Assembly: GCA_007449985.2 (NCBI GenBank)
Contig: VIIQ02000581.1
Coordinates: forward strand, 744,001-808,000
Length of the DNA: 64,000 nt
Reading direction: 5' to 3'
Source: Desmodesmus armatus
Lineage: Eukaryota > Chlorophyta > Chlorophyceae > Sphaeropleales > Scenedesmaceae
This document shows, one piece after another, positions 33,968-43,718 of the stretch. Under the pieces are notes generated by a model. That model had not been told where the DNA came from. It searched no databases and saw only the letters and a list, made by a program, of their open reading frames with translations. The stretch's first letter is position 1. Every line of letters begins with the position of its first letter. The position numbers and the translations under genes were made by a program.

Positions 33968-34250
33968 ACACCAGATACACCAGATACACTAGACAAACAA
34001 ACAGGCATGACACACCAGATACACCAGATGCACCAGACTACCAGAGAGGCAAGACACACCAGATACACCAGATGCACCAGACTACCAGAGAGGCCAGACA
34101 CACCAGATACACCAGATGCACCAGACTACCAGAGAGGCCAGACCCACCAGACCCACCAGATGCACCAGACTACCAGAGAGGCCAGACACACCAGATAGAG
34201 CAGATGCGCCAGACAGGCCAGACACACCAGACAGACCAGACCAGAGAGAC
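33968..34250. repeat. 44-bp minisatellite, CACCAGA orientation
   Basis: Near-identical 44-bp units (ACACCAGATGCACCAGACTA and CCAGAGAGGCCAG core) start at about 34010, 34054, 34098 and 34142, each built from 9-bp CACCAGAnn words, with degenerate edges. A reverse-complement array lies at 34728-35049. Because 44 is not a multiple of 3, any translation cycles through three registers (TPDTPDAPDYQRG, HQTHQMHQTTREA, RYTRCTRLPER). Confidence 0.95.
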
Positions 34251-34254
34251 CCCC

Positions 34255-34659
34255 TGCGTGCCGCTGGCCTCCTATGCATCACAACCACAGCCGCAGCAGG
34301 TGCCAGCACCACACCCTGTCTGCCACCCCGTGCCCTGGCCCCCGTACGTACCGCATGGCTTTTCAGCAGGGTATGGGGGCCAACCTCAGCCAACCAGTCA
34401 CCAACCTGTTGTGAGTGGTCTGATGAGCATGATGAACGGGATGGTGAGCGTGTTGGGAGCAGCATTCCAGCCCCAGCAGCAGCCTGGCTATGGGCAGCAG
34501 CCACTAGTGTATGCACCACCACAGCAGCAGATTGCCGGCCCAGGTGCCGCCGTGTACCAGCAGCAGCAGCAGCAGCCAGGAAGGTATGCTGTGTACATGC
34601 AGCAGCCAGGAGGGCACCCTCCACAACAGCAGTATGCGGCTCAGCCACGCAGGCAGTAG
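34255..34659 (+). CDS. Possible exon: Pro/Gln/Tyr/Gly-rich low-complexity protein
   Basis: The plus-strand frame encodes about 130 residues rich in Pro, Gln, Tyr and Gly (PHGFSAGYGGQPQP, SGLMSMMNGMVSVLGAAF, QQQPGYGQQPLVYAPP) and ends at TAG. Composition resembles prion-like or P/Q-rich RNA-binding tails. The frame continues upstream through the minisatellite without an ATG, so either the minisatellite is translated from an upstream exon or this is not coding. It occupies the centre between two inverted minisatellite arrays. The minus-strand frame over the same bases is also open, which weakens the case. Confidence 0.3.
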   Translation, partial: CVPLASYASQPQPQQVPAPHPVCHPVPWPPYVPHGFSAGYGGQPQPTSHQPVVSGLMSMMNGMVSVLGAAFQPQQQPGYGQQPLVYAPPQQQIAGPGAAVYQQQQQQPGRYAVYMQQPGGHPPQQQYAAQPRRQ

Positions 34660-34727
34660 GGGTCTGAGCTGTTGGCTGGAGATCTGGCCTGTCTAGAATG
34701 TGTAGTGTGCCTAGTGTGTCTGCACTG

Positions 34728-35049
34728 TCTGGCCCCTCTGGTGTATTTGCTCTATCTGGTCAGTCTGGTGTGTCTGGCCTCTCTGGTAGTCTAGTGCATC
34801 TGGTGGGTCTGGTGGGTCTGGCCTCTCTGGTAGTCTGGTGTGTCTGGTGTATCTGGTGTGTCTGGCCTCTCTGGTAGTCTGGTGTATCTGGTGTGTCTGG
34901 TCGCTCTGGTAGTCTGGTGTATCTGGTGTATCTGGCCTGTCTGGTAGTCTGGTGTGTCTGGTGTATCTGGTGTGTCTGGCCTCTCTGGTAGTCTGGTGCA
35001 TCTGGTGTAACTGGTGTGTCTGGCCTCTCTAGTTGTCTGGTGCATCTGT
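34728..35049. repeat. 44-bp minisatellite, TCTGGTG orientation (inverted partner)
   Basis: The same repeat as at 33968-34250 but reverse-complemented (CTGGCCTCTCTGGTAGTCTGG units with TCTGGTGTATCTGGTGTGTC words). Unit lengths vary more than in the left array. The two arrays form inverted arms of roughly 280-320 bp around a core of about 480 bp. Confidence 0.95.
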
Positions 35050-35370
35050 TGACTTGCTACTCTTGCTTTTCCTAAGGAAAATGTGTGAATCTTAAGGATT
35101 TCTGTAGTGCAATACTATGTTTCTTCCCTTCTCTGGAGTTCTGGGCTAATCAGTCTTGAGTGGTATAAGCTGTCCACAGGACAGTCCAAACCATGAGTAG
35201 GGCCAACTGTGCTGCTGTCTGTTCTGCGGTCAACGTGTCTCTGCAATGTTCGTTCAAGCTGCCTGGGCCAGAAAGCTGTTACTGCGCAAGGGTGCAAGTA
35301 TGTGTAGCCCTTGGTGTGCAAGGTGTGCACAGTAGGGTGTAGTGTGCTTGTGGTCAGCGTTGTTTTTACA

Positions 35371-35457
35371 GAGGGGATAGCACAATGGATACAGTGTTGC
35401 TCGTTGCAGGACCAGCACGTCATGTGTGATGTTTGTAAGTTCGACTAGTTCTGTCTC
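35371..35457 (+). pseudogene. tRNA-like sequence with A and B boxes (decayed tRNA or SINE head)
   Basis: TAGCACAATGGATA (35378-35391) matches an RNA polymerase III A box; GCAC and GTGT can pair around an AATGGATACA D-loop. About 60 bp later AGTTCGACT (35439-35447) matches a B box. The expected acceptor and anticodon stems pair poorly (GAGGGGA against CTGTCTC), so it is not a functional tRNA. The A-box context is like tRNA-Arg. A tRNA-derived SINE is an alternative. Confidence 0.35.
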
Positions 35458-35459
35458 GG

Positions 35460-36929
35460 CTTGCACCAGAAGCAATGCTACGAGCTAGCCTTCAATGCGG
35501 GATGTTGCACCACCGTTGGGGCATGCAGATGCTGGCTTGTTGTGCAATGCGACACGCTGCCAGCACAGCAACTTGGGCTTGCACCCAACCAGCCACAAGC
35601 TGTCTGTGGGTGCAGAAGCGCTGTGCTTTCGTGCACCCACGTGCACCCACAATCAACTCTACATCACCACAATCACCCTCAAAATAGACACCATGTGTCC
35701 CAACAGGCAGGGGGGCACGTGCATATTTATAAGGTTGACCTCCGCATGTGCAAAGGCCCTGCACAAAACGCCTACACAACCCCCTGTAAAAGGACACAAT
35801 CAAGCAAGCATGGTGACACAGCCAGAATGGCATCTTACCAAGGAGCGACACACCTACATACAAAACCCTTGATTTTTGCTGCACTTCTGGGACTGAGTAA
35901 CAGAAGCAACCGCAACTGACCACACCAGAATGTGAAATGCTGTACTATAGTAGCTAGATGGATCGCTGCGGCGGCAATGCGCTGCCAATTCAGCCTGAGA
36001 AAGTCGAACGCTTGAGGAAATGATGAAGGCATGTGTGCCATCATGCCTTGATGGTAATAAAGGTTGTAAGCCCCAGCACTACATGTGAAGGCCAATCTCC
36101 ACAAAACATACTGGGCAGTCTGCATCATGGTACATGTGCTGAAACTGAATCGCATACAAGAGGCTAAAGTGCACAATAAGCAGTGGTGTTGCTCATGTGG
36201 TCAGCAGTGGTGTTGACTTGCACCTTGTCAATGACATTGCGCCAGCCACACATTGGCTGAAGGAGGGCTGGCCAGGCGACATGAGTGCCTGAGGCGTACA
36301 TGTGCAGCCAAACATCCGTGTGCAAGCAAACACGGCCCAAGGCCCAGCTGCAGCAAGCAGCCACCAAAAAGCCACCAAGCAGCCAGCACGAGGACCTTGA
36401 TGTGAGACTCAGCCTGAGGCACAGCTGCATGTCATGTAGCAATAACTCATACATGGCATAACTTGAAGCAGATGCACAACAGCACAACACTGCAGTGTGT
36501 GATAGACTTTGTGGTACCGGCCCGATACGATAAGCAATTTTTAGCAGGCCCCAGCGCACAGCATGCCTTGGTTGGCCCAGCAACATCATGATCAGTTGCA
36601 CCCTTGCTGTTCTGCATGCCGATGGGCACACAAGGGTTGACAAAGCATATAACCACCCAGCAAACATACACTGATAAAGGCAGAATGGAACAAGGACGTA
36701 TAAGATGCTGTTGTTGAAGACTAAAAGGTAGACCATCATAAGGATGATGGGCGAGTCGAATTGCTGCAATATCTTTGAGTATCTTGACTGCTGATGGACT
36801 CATGCCTGCAAGTGCCGGCAACCATCACTGCCGCAAGGCCAGGCTTATGCACCCCTCTCAGACCCCTGACGCTGCATGTGAACATGATGAACAACACCTG
36901 CGCCCGCCCAGATTAGCTGGTTTGCTGAA
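35460..36929. other. Intergenic region with one long doubtful frame
   Basis: This is mostly the 3' flank of the second transporter. On the minus strand 36769-36164 is open for about 200 codons and hydrophobic (PIILMMVYLLVFNNSILYVL), but it starts without an ATG, matches no family I know and has no splice or neighbour support. I treat it as probable chance reading, not a gene. Confidence 0.35.
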
Positions 36930-39900
36930 TTAGCTGTTCTGCTCCGCTGTCTGCTCCACATCGTCTAGGGTCTTGCTGGCTGCGGCCTTGACACTGGGTG
37001 TCACTGTGACCCTGATGTGTGCCTCGGCGTCTCCCGTACTGCTGCTTCCAGAGCTGGTGGATGGCGCCCTGCTCGGCTCAGCCTCGACGACAACTTGTGA
37101 ACGCGACTGCCTGCGCGAAGCTACCCAGGCCCTGGTCCTGAACACAAAGGCGAAAAAAGCCCTGCCACCCTGCCTCCAAGGCTTGGCTGTGAAAGCTGAG
37201 AGCAGCGCAGTCAGATCCTGCATTGACAAATACAACATCGTACCGCTCAGTGCCATGCTCAAGGCTCTAGGAGCATGTGTTACATGCAGCAGACCACACG
37301 GTGTACGCAACCAATTGTTGCGTCCTTGGCATAGTAAGTTCAGTGTCGCAAAATCGCACAGAAGCCCGGGCTTGTGTTGTCCATGCATAATGCAAAATAC
37401 CCCATCACAGGGCTCCTCTCAGACAATATCAGCATTGATCACTGCAAGTACTTAGAACTTACCTCAACCCTCTCCGGCATGCCTGCTCCTAGCGTTTCTG
37501 GCATCAACATCACCAGCAGGCCACTCAGGATGGCCAGGCAGCCAAAAACGGTGAATGGGATGAACACCTGCAGGTGCACAGCAGCAACAAGACAAAAAGC
37601 CATAGCAGTTTCAAGTCTCGGTTGTTTGTCAGCCGCAGCAATGCAAAAGCACACAGGCACAGTCGACGCATGGCATTGTTCATTTTGATACGGCAGGAAC
37701 ACTACTCAGGATGTTGGGACATGATGTTCAATGGTTAGTGGGGTTAGCCCAAAAGCAATGGCTGGCAATGTACTGTGGCAAGTGCAAATCCAAGCTGCAG
37801 GCGGCCAGTGACTATGCCGCACCTGCGAGTGCCCAGCGATGTCGACTTGTGTACCCATCATCAGGAGGAAGGGCGCTGCGATGGACCCCACCCTGGATGC
37901 CTGGCTGCAGATGCCCATGACGGACGAGCGGCAGGAGGTAGGCAGCAGCTCTGCTATGTAGATGTTGCTGACAGAAGACGCACCTGCAACACAACAAACA
38001 TGAGCAGCATGATGGCCGCTGTGATGCATGCTGTTGTACATTCAACACCCTCCACATCCACATGTCATGGCAAAAACTGGCATCGTGCAGTTCAACTGAC
38101 ACTTCAAGCTTGTCAGCTAGACCTGCTGACCAGTGCTTGCTGGGTCAAGCTGAAGGCACGCGCACAAACACCACCCCACCCACTGCTGGAGCCTACAAAC
38201 TTACATGCACACCCGAACTTGCCGACAGCAGCCAGCGCTGCCTGTGTGTAGCCTCCCGCAACATTTGCGCAGGCCAGGCAGGCTGCACCACCCAGCAGTT
38301 GCCCTATCGCAACGATGTTGTGGCGGCCAAGACGGTCAACGGAGGGCGCGACCACCATGACAGCGAACGCCTCAGCTGCAGCTCCGATGGCGAAGGTCAT
38401 GTAGCTGCAGGACAGCGACACGCAGGTCAGCATAGACTGGGAATGCCGCTCCTGGCATGGATATGGCCGCGGAATCATGACAGCAGACACATGGTGGCAT
38501 ACCACGGGATGTTGACAGTGTCGCTGCATGCCAAAGTCAGCTGCATGCAAAAATAGCAACTCGCCTGCAGCCCTGCCCCTACACTTACATAGGCCCAGGG
38601 ATGCCACCAGCGCCCATGGAGATCCCATAGTAGTTCAGCATGATGGTGAAGGAGGTGATGAGCAGGATGAACAGCCTCTGTGCCAGGCGGGGGCTGCGCA
38701 GCAGGTGTGCCAGGCTGACAGGCACCTCCGCCTCATTGCTGCTGCTGGCCATGCTGCCATCAACTGGGCTGCCGCCTTGAATGTTGTGCTCCTTATCACA
38801 GGCTACAGCAGCAGAGCCCACAGCTGCCTCCACGTCATCCATATCGTCTTCTGACAGCCGTTGGGCGATTTGGCTGCTGACCAGGGGCTCATCTGGCATC
38901 TGGGACCTGTTGGCCTTGGCAAGGCGCTCCAGAAAGGCCTTGGCTTCCTCTGTGCGCCCTTGGCTGAGCAGCCAGCGGCCCGACTCCGGGACCGCGAAGT
39001 ACAGCAGGAGTGTGACTGCGTTGATGCAGCCGCATGCGATGAGGAGGTGCTGCCAAGCGGGGAGGCCAAAGCCCAAAGCAACCATCACGAACTCGCCAAC
39101 CTACAGGCAGCAGGCAGCGATGCGCACAGCAGGGCATCAGCTTCTGCTCGACAGACAGGCAGCCATCATTCAGCTAGGTGGAGGTTGCTGTGCAGCGGCA
39201 GGCTGTGTGACCAACTGTGCTGGTGGGGTGCTGGTGTTGGCTTGCGACTCAGTGAATGGCATGGCCAGTACCTGCAACTCAGCAGCTGCAACACAACAAG
39301 AGCTGCACCAGTGATGACATCAATTGCGTTTGCGTTCCTCCACTTACGATGAAGAAGGCAAGGGCGCAGATGCTGGCAAGGCCCCTGCAGCACATACAAA
39401 AAGGCATGATGCAGCAGCAGGTTGCTTGATAGCGGATATCAGGCCGCACACGAAGTTGGGGGCTTTCACCCACGAGTAATTCGCTCGAGGAAGCGTGCTG
39501 AGCAGGTGTGCAAGCTGTGACAAACTGGCTGTGTTCAACCCCTCCACCCAAGGCGCAGGCAGCCCCGCACCTGTAGTTGGGCCCAACAGGTTCTGTGCTG
39601 AGCAAGAAGTTGCAGTGGCTCTGGCCAGCAGCCCCAAAGCCTGTCACGACTCGCAGGACGACAAACACCCAGTAGGAGGAGCCAGCCGCCAAGCTGGCAA
39701 ACATGGCAGCGGCCACGATGGCTGTGGCAATGAACAGAGGCCGCCGCCGGCCCCAACGGTCGCAGAGGAAGCCAAAGGCGCCTGAGCCCACCAGGGCCCC
39801 GACAAACATCAGCTGCAGGGCGACACAAGACAGGCAGCTGGGCATTATGGTGAGGAACGGGGGTGGGGTCAAAAGCCCCAAATATGACCATTGCAATCAG

Positions 39901-40616
39901 TGCAGCTGATGTATGCATGCTGTGCGAAGCAAGTGGTTGGTGTTGCATAACAGTGTTGGTGTTGTTGTGAACTGTATGAGAAACCAATGACAGACAAGGT
40001 GCCGAATCGTGCTGGCCAACAACTCACCGAGTTTGTTACTTGGACCTTCCAAGCTTGGCCGCACACCAGGTCGAACCTTGCCACTAGGGTGTCTGCAGGC
40101 AATAACAGCACATGATGATAAGATGCTGCAGACGGATCTGCTGGTGCTGTTATGCTTGCACCAAAAGAGCTGAGAAAACGGACTGGGCATCTGGCTGCCC
40201 TGCCTGTTTGCATGGCTTACCCTGACTGGTCCAGTGCCAGCTGGCAGCTGGAAGGCTGCAAAAGTCCAGGTTGCTGGGTGCATCCTGCTGCCACACAGCC
40301 TTGCAGGCAGTGTCAGCAGGGTCATCGCATGCCCATTGATGCGTGGCCACTGGGTTTCCAGCTGCAAAGGTCCTGCGCACAGACATGGGAGGGGATCAGC
40401 CATGCTAAGAACGATGTCTTGTGAGTCACCACTGTGGGGCATGCTCAGAAGCACTCCAAAACCAGCTGGGGAAGCTGAGAGGTTGGCCACCCACCAGAAG
40501 AAGAAGGCTGTGGCATTAGCAATGAGGCACAGGCTCGAAGCGCACAGGATGAGCCATTGGCCCCTTCCGAACTGCCCCACACGCTTGCTCAACGCCTCAT
40601 CAAACGTTAGAGCCAT
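36930..40616 (-). CDS. OCT-like major facilitator transporter, copy 2, 627 aa
   Basis: Ten exons join in phase: 40616-40495, 40372-40221, 40092-40028, 39812-39571, 39384-39348, 39100-38589, 38404-38205, 37983-37823, 37567-37463 and 37217-36930. It is the paralog of the gene at 27048-30834: shared GFLCDRWGRRRPLF, LRVVTGFGAAGQSHC, PESGRWLLSQGRTEEAK, AELLPTSCRSS and LMPETLGAGMPER. Copy 2 has a longer cysteine-containing first loop (WACDDPADTACKAVW, FCSLPAASWHW). It shares the 37-bp exon 5 with copy 1, and lacks the intron that splits copy 1 between TVV-type residues and DRVGRH (continuous here as APSVDRLGRH). The C-terminal tails differ (Ala-rich versus acidic, ending VEQTAEQNS). Function is inferred as for copy 1. 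The frame stays open upstream of the ATG at 40616; this ATG is chosen by alignment with copy 1. Confidence 0.87.
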
Positions 40617-41205
40617 GGTACGGTATGTACAGTTACAGCAGCAGAATGTGGGAGCAAATCTTTCAGACTGAGGCCAGCCAGCAGGTGGCCGATGGTCGTT
40701 GAATATTGGCTGATTGAGAAACCGCGGATTCAGGCCCCGGGGGCCGCTAGAACGATCGTATATGCTTGCAGGCTTCAAGCGGGACAAACTGTTGGCAAGC
40801 AGACAGCGGCTGAAGGGCTTCGTGAACGATGTTCTAAGGACGTGAGTGTCTGAAAAAGAAGTATCACACACCATCACTTATCAGACGGCGTGATCGCGTA
40901 AACCCGCTGCTCCAAACCGCACCTGCGAATGCGTTCGTTGTGTTGTTGGATGAATTTCTTTGTCATCAAACTACTTCTTGAAGTTGACAGGCCGGCCAGC
41001 CAGACCACTAAAAAACAACAACCTTCTGCTGTCTCATCTGCTTTCCTTGCTGGCACACCCTTCTGTCTGGCTTTTTGGTTCACAGCAAGTGGGAAAGTGT
41101 GCTGTCTATCCAGTGTCACGGTTGCACCCAACGGCCCTGGGCTTAAGGCCACTTCAGACAGAGCCTGTGCTGCAATTCCGTAACACACTGTGCTGCATCG
41201 CCAAC
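40617..41205. promoter_or_regulatory. Inferred divergent promoter, transporter copy 2 / ING
   Basis: A 589-bp gap between divergent start codons. It contains a GGCCCCGGGGGCCGC palindromic G/C block near 40733-40748. No TATA box is obvious for either gene. Confidence 0.35.
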
Positions 41206-42816
41206 ATGGCGACAGACTACCTGGAGAAGTATGTAGAGTCTGTGACAGACCTTCCAGCTCAGCTACAGCGAATGTTCAGGCTCATCAGGGACCTGGATGA
41301 GAAGTCTGCAAAGCTTCAGGTGGGTGACGCGGACCTCTGCATCCTCATGTCGTCACCCCTACCCAGCACTCTCTCTAAAGGTCCCTCACCATGACCCAAC
41401 CTTGCAGGCAGACAGCAACGAGAAGTGCCGCAAGCAGCTGACAGCAGCAGCAGCTGGCACCAAGAGCCCTACTGGCAGCAACAAGCGGCCTCGCCTGTCT
41501 CCTGGTGCTGGCACTGCTGCTGACGAGCACTTGGTGGCAGAGATCACGCAGGGCCAGGCACAGCTGCTGAGCTGGGCGGAAGAGAAGGTGAGACGGCAGA
41601 TCACCCACCCTTGCTGGTGGTGGAGCCTGTTTGCCAACACAGCCCCTTCAACCGCAGCATCAGGGATTGATGCCCTGCAGCGGCGGATGCCTGCTGTTGT
41701 CCCAGCACTACCACTATGTGATGGTAGTTCTGGAACAACAGCAGCGGGTGCCTGCTGTGGGATTACAGCAGGCACCCGCTGCTGCACGGCATCATTCCCT
41801 GATGCTGCGGTTGAAGGGGCTTTCTTTCAATTGACATCAGCTGTCGGTCCCTTGTGTGGGCTTCCGCAGCTGCCATGAGTGCTGTGCTGATCGTCCCTCT
41901 TGCGCTGTCCTGCACCCTTGACTGCACTCCTGTCCTTCCACCATGCAGATGCACATCGCATTCCAGGTGTACGATCTGGTTGACAAGCACATACGTGAGC
42001 TTGACGAGGACCTGAAGTCCTTTGCATCAGAGGTGGACACAGAGGCGCAGTCGATGGGCCTAGACGAGCAGGAGACAGCCTGCGACAGGCTCGGTATGGA
42101 GGGCGGCGCGCGCGTGCGGGGAGCAGCAGCAGCTGCTGCAGCAGCTGCAGCAGCAGGCCAGGGGCGGCAGAAGCGCAAGGCTACTGGCAGGCGCAAGGGC
42201 GCCGAGGCAGGTACGTGTTTAGGACTGTACCGGTAGCTTGGGACAAGGCAGCTGCTGCTATTCGAACGAGCGCACTGGAGCCCATGCATGGGCAGCGCTC
42301 TTGTGCCAACTGGCAGGCGTTCATATGCAATCGACATCACTAAGTGCCAGTTTCTGGGGTAGCAATGCCACAGCAGCATCAGTACAGCAGCGACAGGCAG
42401 TGCCTGATGCATGCCTGCAAACACAATGAGCTTGCATGACGTCTTAGGGCGCTCTGTCTAAGCTGGGTGTGGTCTGTTGCTGTGCTGTCTGCCTGTGTGC
42501 AGCGCTGGCTGATGCTGCAGCGGCAGCAACAGCAGCGGCGGCAGCGGCATTGGCAGCCGGGGGTGGCATGCAGCTGGATGTCGCCGCAGATGCGTCGCAG
42601 CCTCGCTACTGCCTGTGCCAGAATGTGTCATATGGCGAGATGGTGGCCTGCGACAACCCTGAGTGCCCCATCGAGTGGTTCCACTTTGTCTGTGTGGGCC
42701 TCACAGAACAGCCGAAGGGCAAGTGGTACTGCCCTGAGTGTGCGCCGCAATTCCAGCAGAAGCAGCATGGGCACGGACATGGACACGCTGGTCAGCAGCA
42801 CATAATGCTTCAGTGA
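41206..42816 (+). CDS. ING-family PHD-finger protein (histone H3K4me3 reader), 289 aa
   Basis: Four exons join in phase: 41206-41319, 41408-41587, 41949-42210 and 42503-42816. Exon 1 is the ING N-terminal coiled coil ([20 protein letters not shown], then [11 protein letters not shown]), and exon 3 continues it ([20 protein letters not shown]). A poly-Ala linker and a basic stretch ([11 protein letters not shown]) follow. Residues about 222-266 form the C4HC3 PHD finger: [37 protein letters not shown]. The aromatic-cage Tyr, the Ser-Tyr-Gly-Glu-Met strand and the Trp are all present, so binding to trimethylated H3K4 is expected. ING proteins are subunits of histone acetyltransferase or deacetylase complexes in the nucleus (family knowledge). 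A His/Gly tail closes the protein. Intron 2 contains a 181-bp inverted repeat. Confidence 0.95.
41641..41821. repeat. 181-bp inverted repeat in ING intron 2 (MITE-like)
   Basis: The left arm 41641-41704 (beginning AGCCCCTTCAACCGCAGCAT) and right arm 41758-41821 are reverse complements over 64 bp with roughly 90% identity by eye. The 53-bp centre contains a second small palindrome, since CAGCGGGTGCCTGCTG at its end pairs with CAGCAGGCACCCGCTG at the start of the right arm. No clear target-site duplication was seen at the edges. Confidence 0.88.
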
Positions 42817-43718
42817 AGTGCCCTGTCGTATGTCTGCCTGACGTGTTGCAGTTTGTTTACGGTGTGCATAACTTGGTTGCAGAGCAAGGCTGCATTGCAT
42901 GCATGTGCGCATGTTCTGGGGGTATGTCTTTTGTTCACAGGGAATGTGACTCCTTCACAGGGAATGTGAGGGAGTCACATGCAAGTTTGCGTAGCATGTG
43001 GCTGGCTGCTTGCAATGCAGAGGCCTCTGATGAGAAGCTGAAAGCAGCCTGAGATTATAGAAGTCTGCCTGTGTGACTGGCTTGCTCTGCTGGATAACAG
43101 CATGCTGCGCAATGTGTGAATGACTATGGTAACTCAACTTCTTGCAGTCGCTTTCTGTGGTTATGTTGCCCACCCTGTAAGCCCCTTTGATATCAGACAG
43201 CAACCCTGTACACAGCCCTATGCAGCTGGCAGCCATGACCACCCTCACCACAGCTTGACAACCCCTCTGCTCTCCTTCCAGAAAGTGGCCCTCCACCAGT
43301 ACCATCCAATGCATGTAACAAATGGCTGCCAGTGGCATTGTCAACACATAGAACTCGCTTGTGCACTGCAACCACGTCAATTCCTTTCATGCTTGGTCAG
43401 CAGGGTGCAGCAGGACCCGAGAAGATCCCGCCACCAGCTAGCGTGCCTGCTGACGTGTTCTAGGGTTTGATACTGCCAGGCAATGTTTGCGCGCAACACC
43501 AGCATCAATCCCTCCAGCAAACTGAGGTTGGCAATTACACAGCAAGCCAAGTCCCTACTTCCTGAACAGACCAGCTACTGCAGCCCATACAGCTGGCTGA
43601 AAGGCGCCCTACAGCTGACTGCTGTGGCAGGCTTGCTGTCACTGCTGCTGCAGCAGCTACAGTCACTGCTGCGGCGGCAGCTGCTGTCTCCAGCTGCTGC
43701 GTCATCAGCTGCAGGTGC
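42817..43718. other. Convergent intergenic region between ING and eS26
   Basis: Holds the 3'UTRs of both genes. TTCACAGGGAATGTGA is repeated in tandem near 42934-42970. A TGTAA on the plus strand near 43178 is a possible ING polyadenylation signal. Confidence 0.45.

Noticed and set aside
33968..35049. CRISPR-like array
   Set aside because: The repeats are contiguous minisatellite units without unique spacers, occur in two orientations, and lie in a eukaryotic intron-containing region with no cas genes.
36164..36769. 200-codon hydrophobic frame on the minus strand as a real gene
   Set aside because: It begins at a non-ATG codon, resembles no family, has no splice support and lies in the 3' flank of a transporter.
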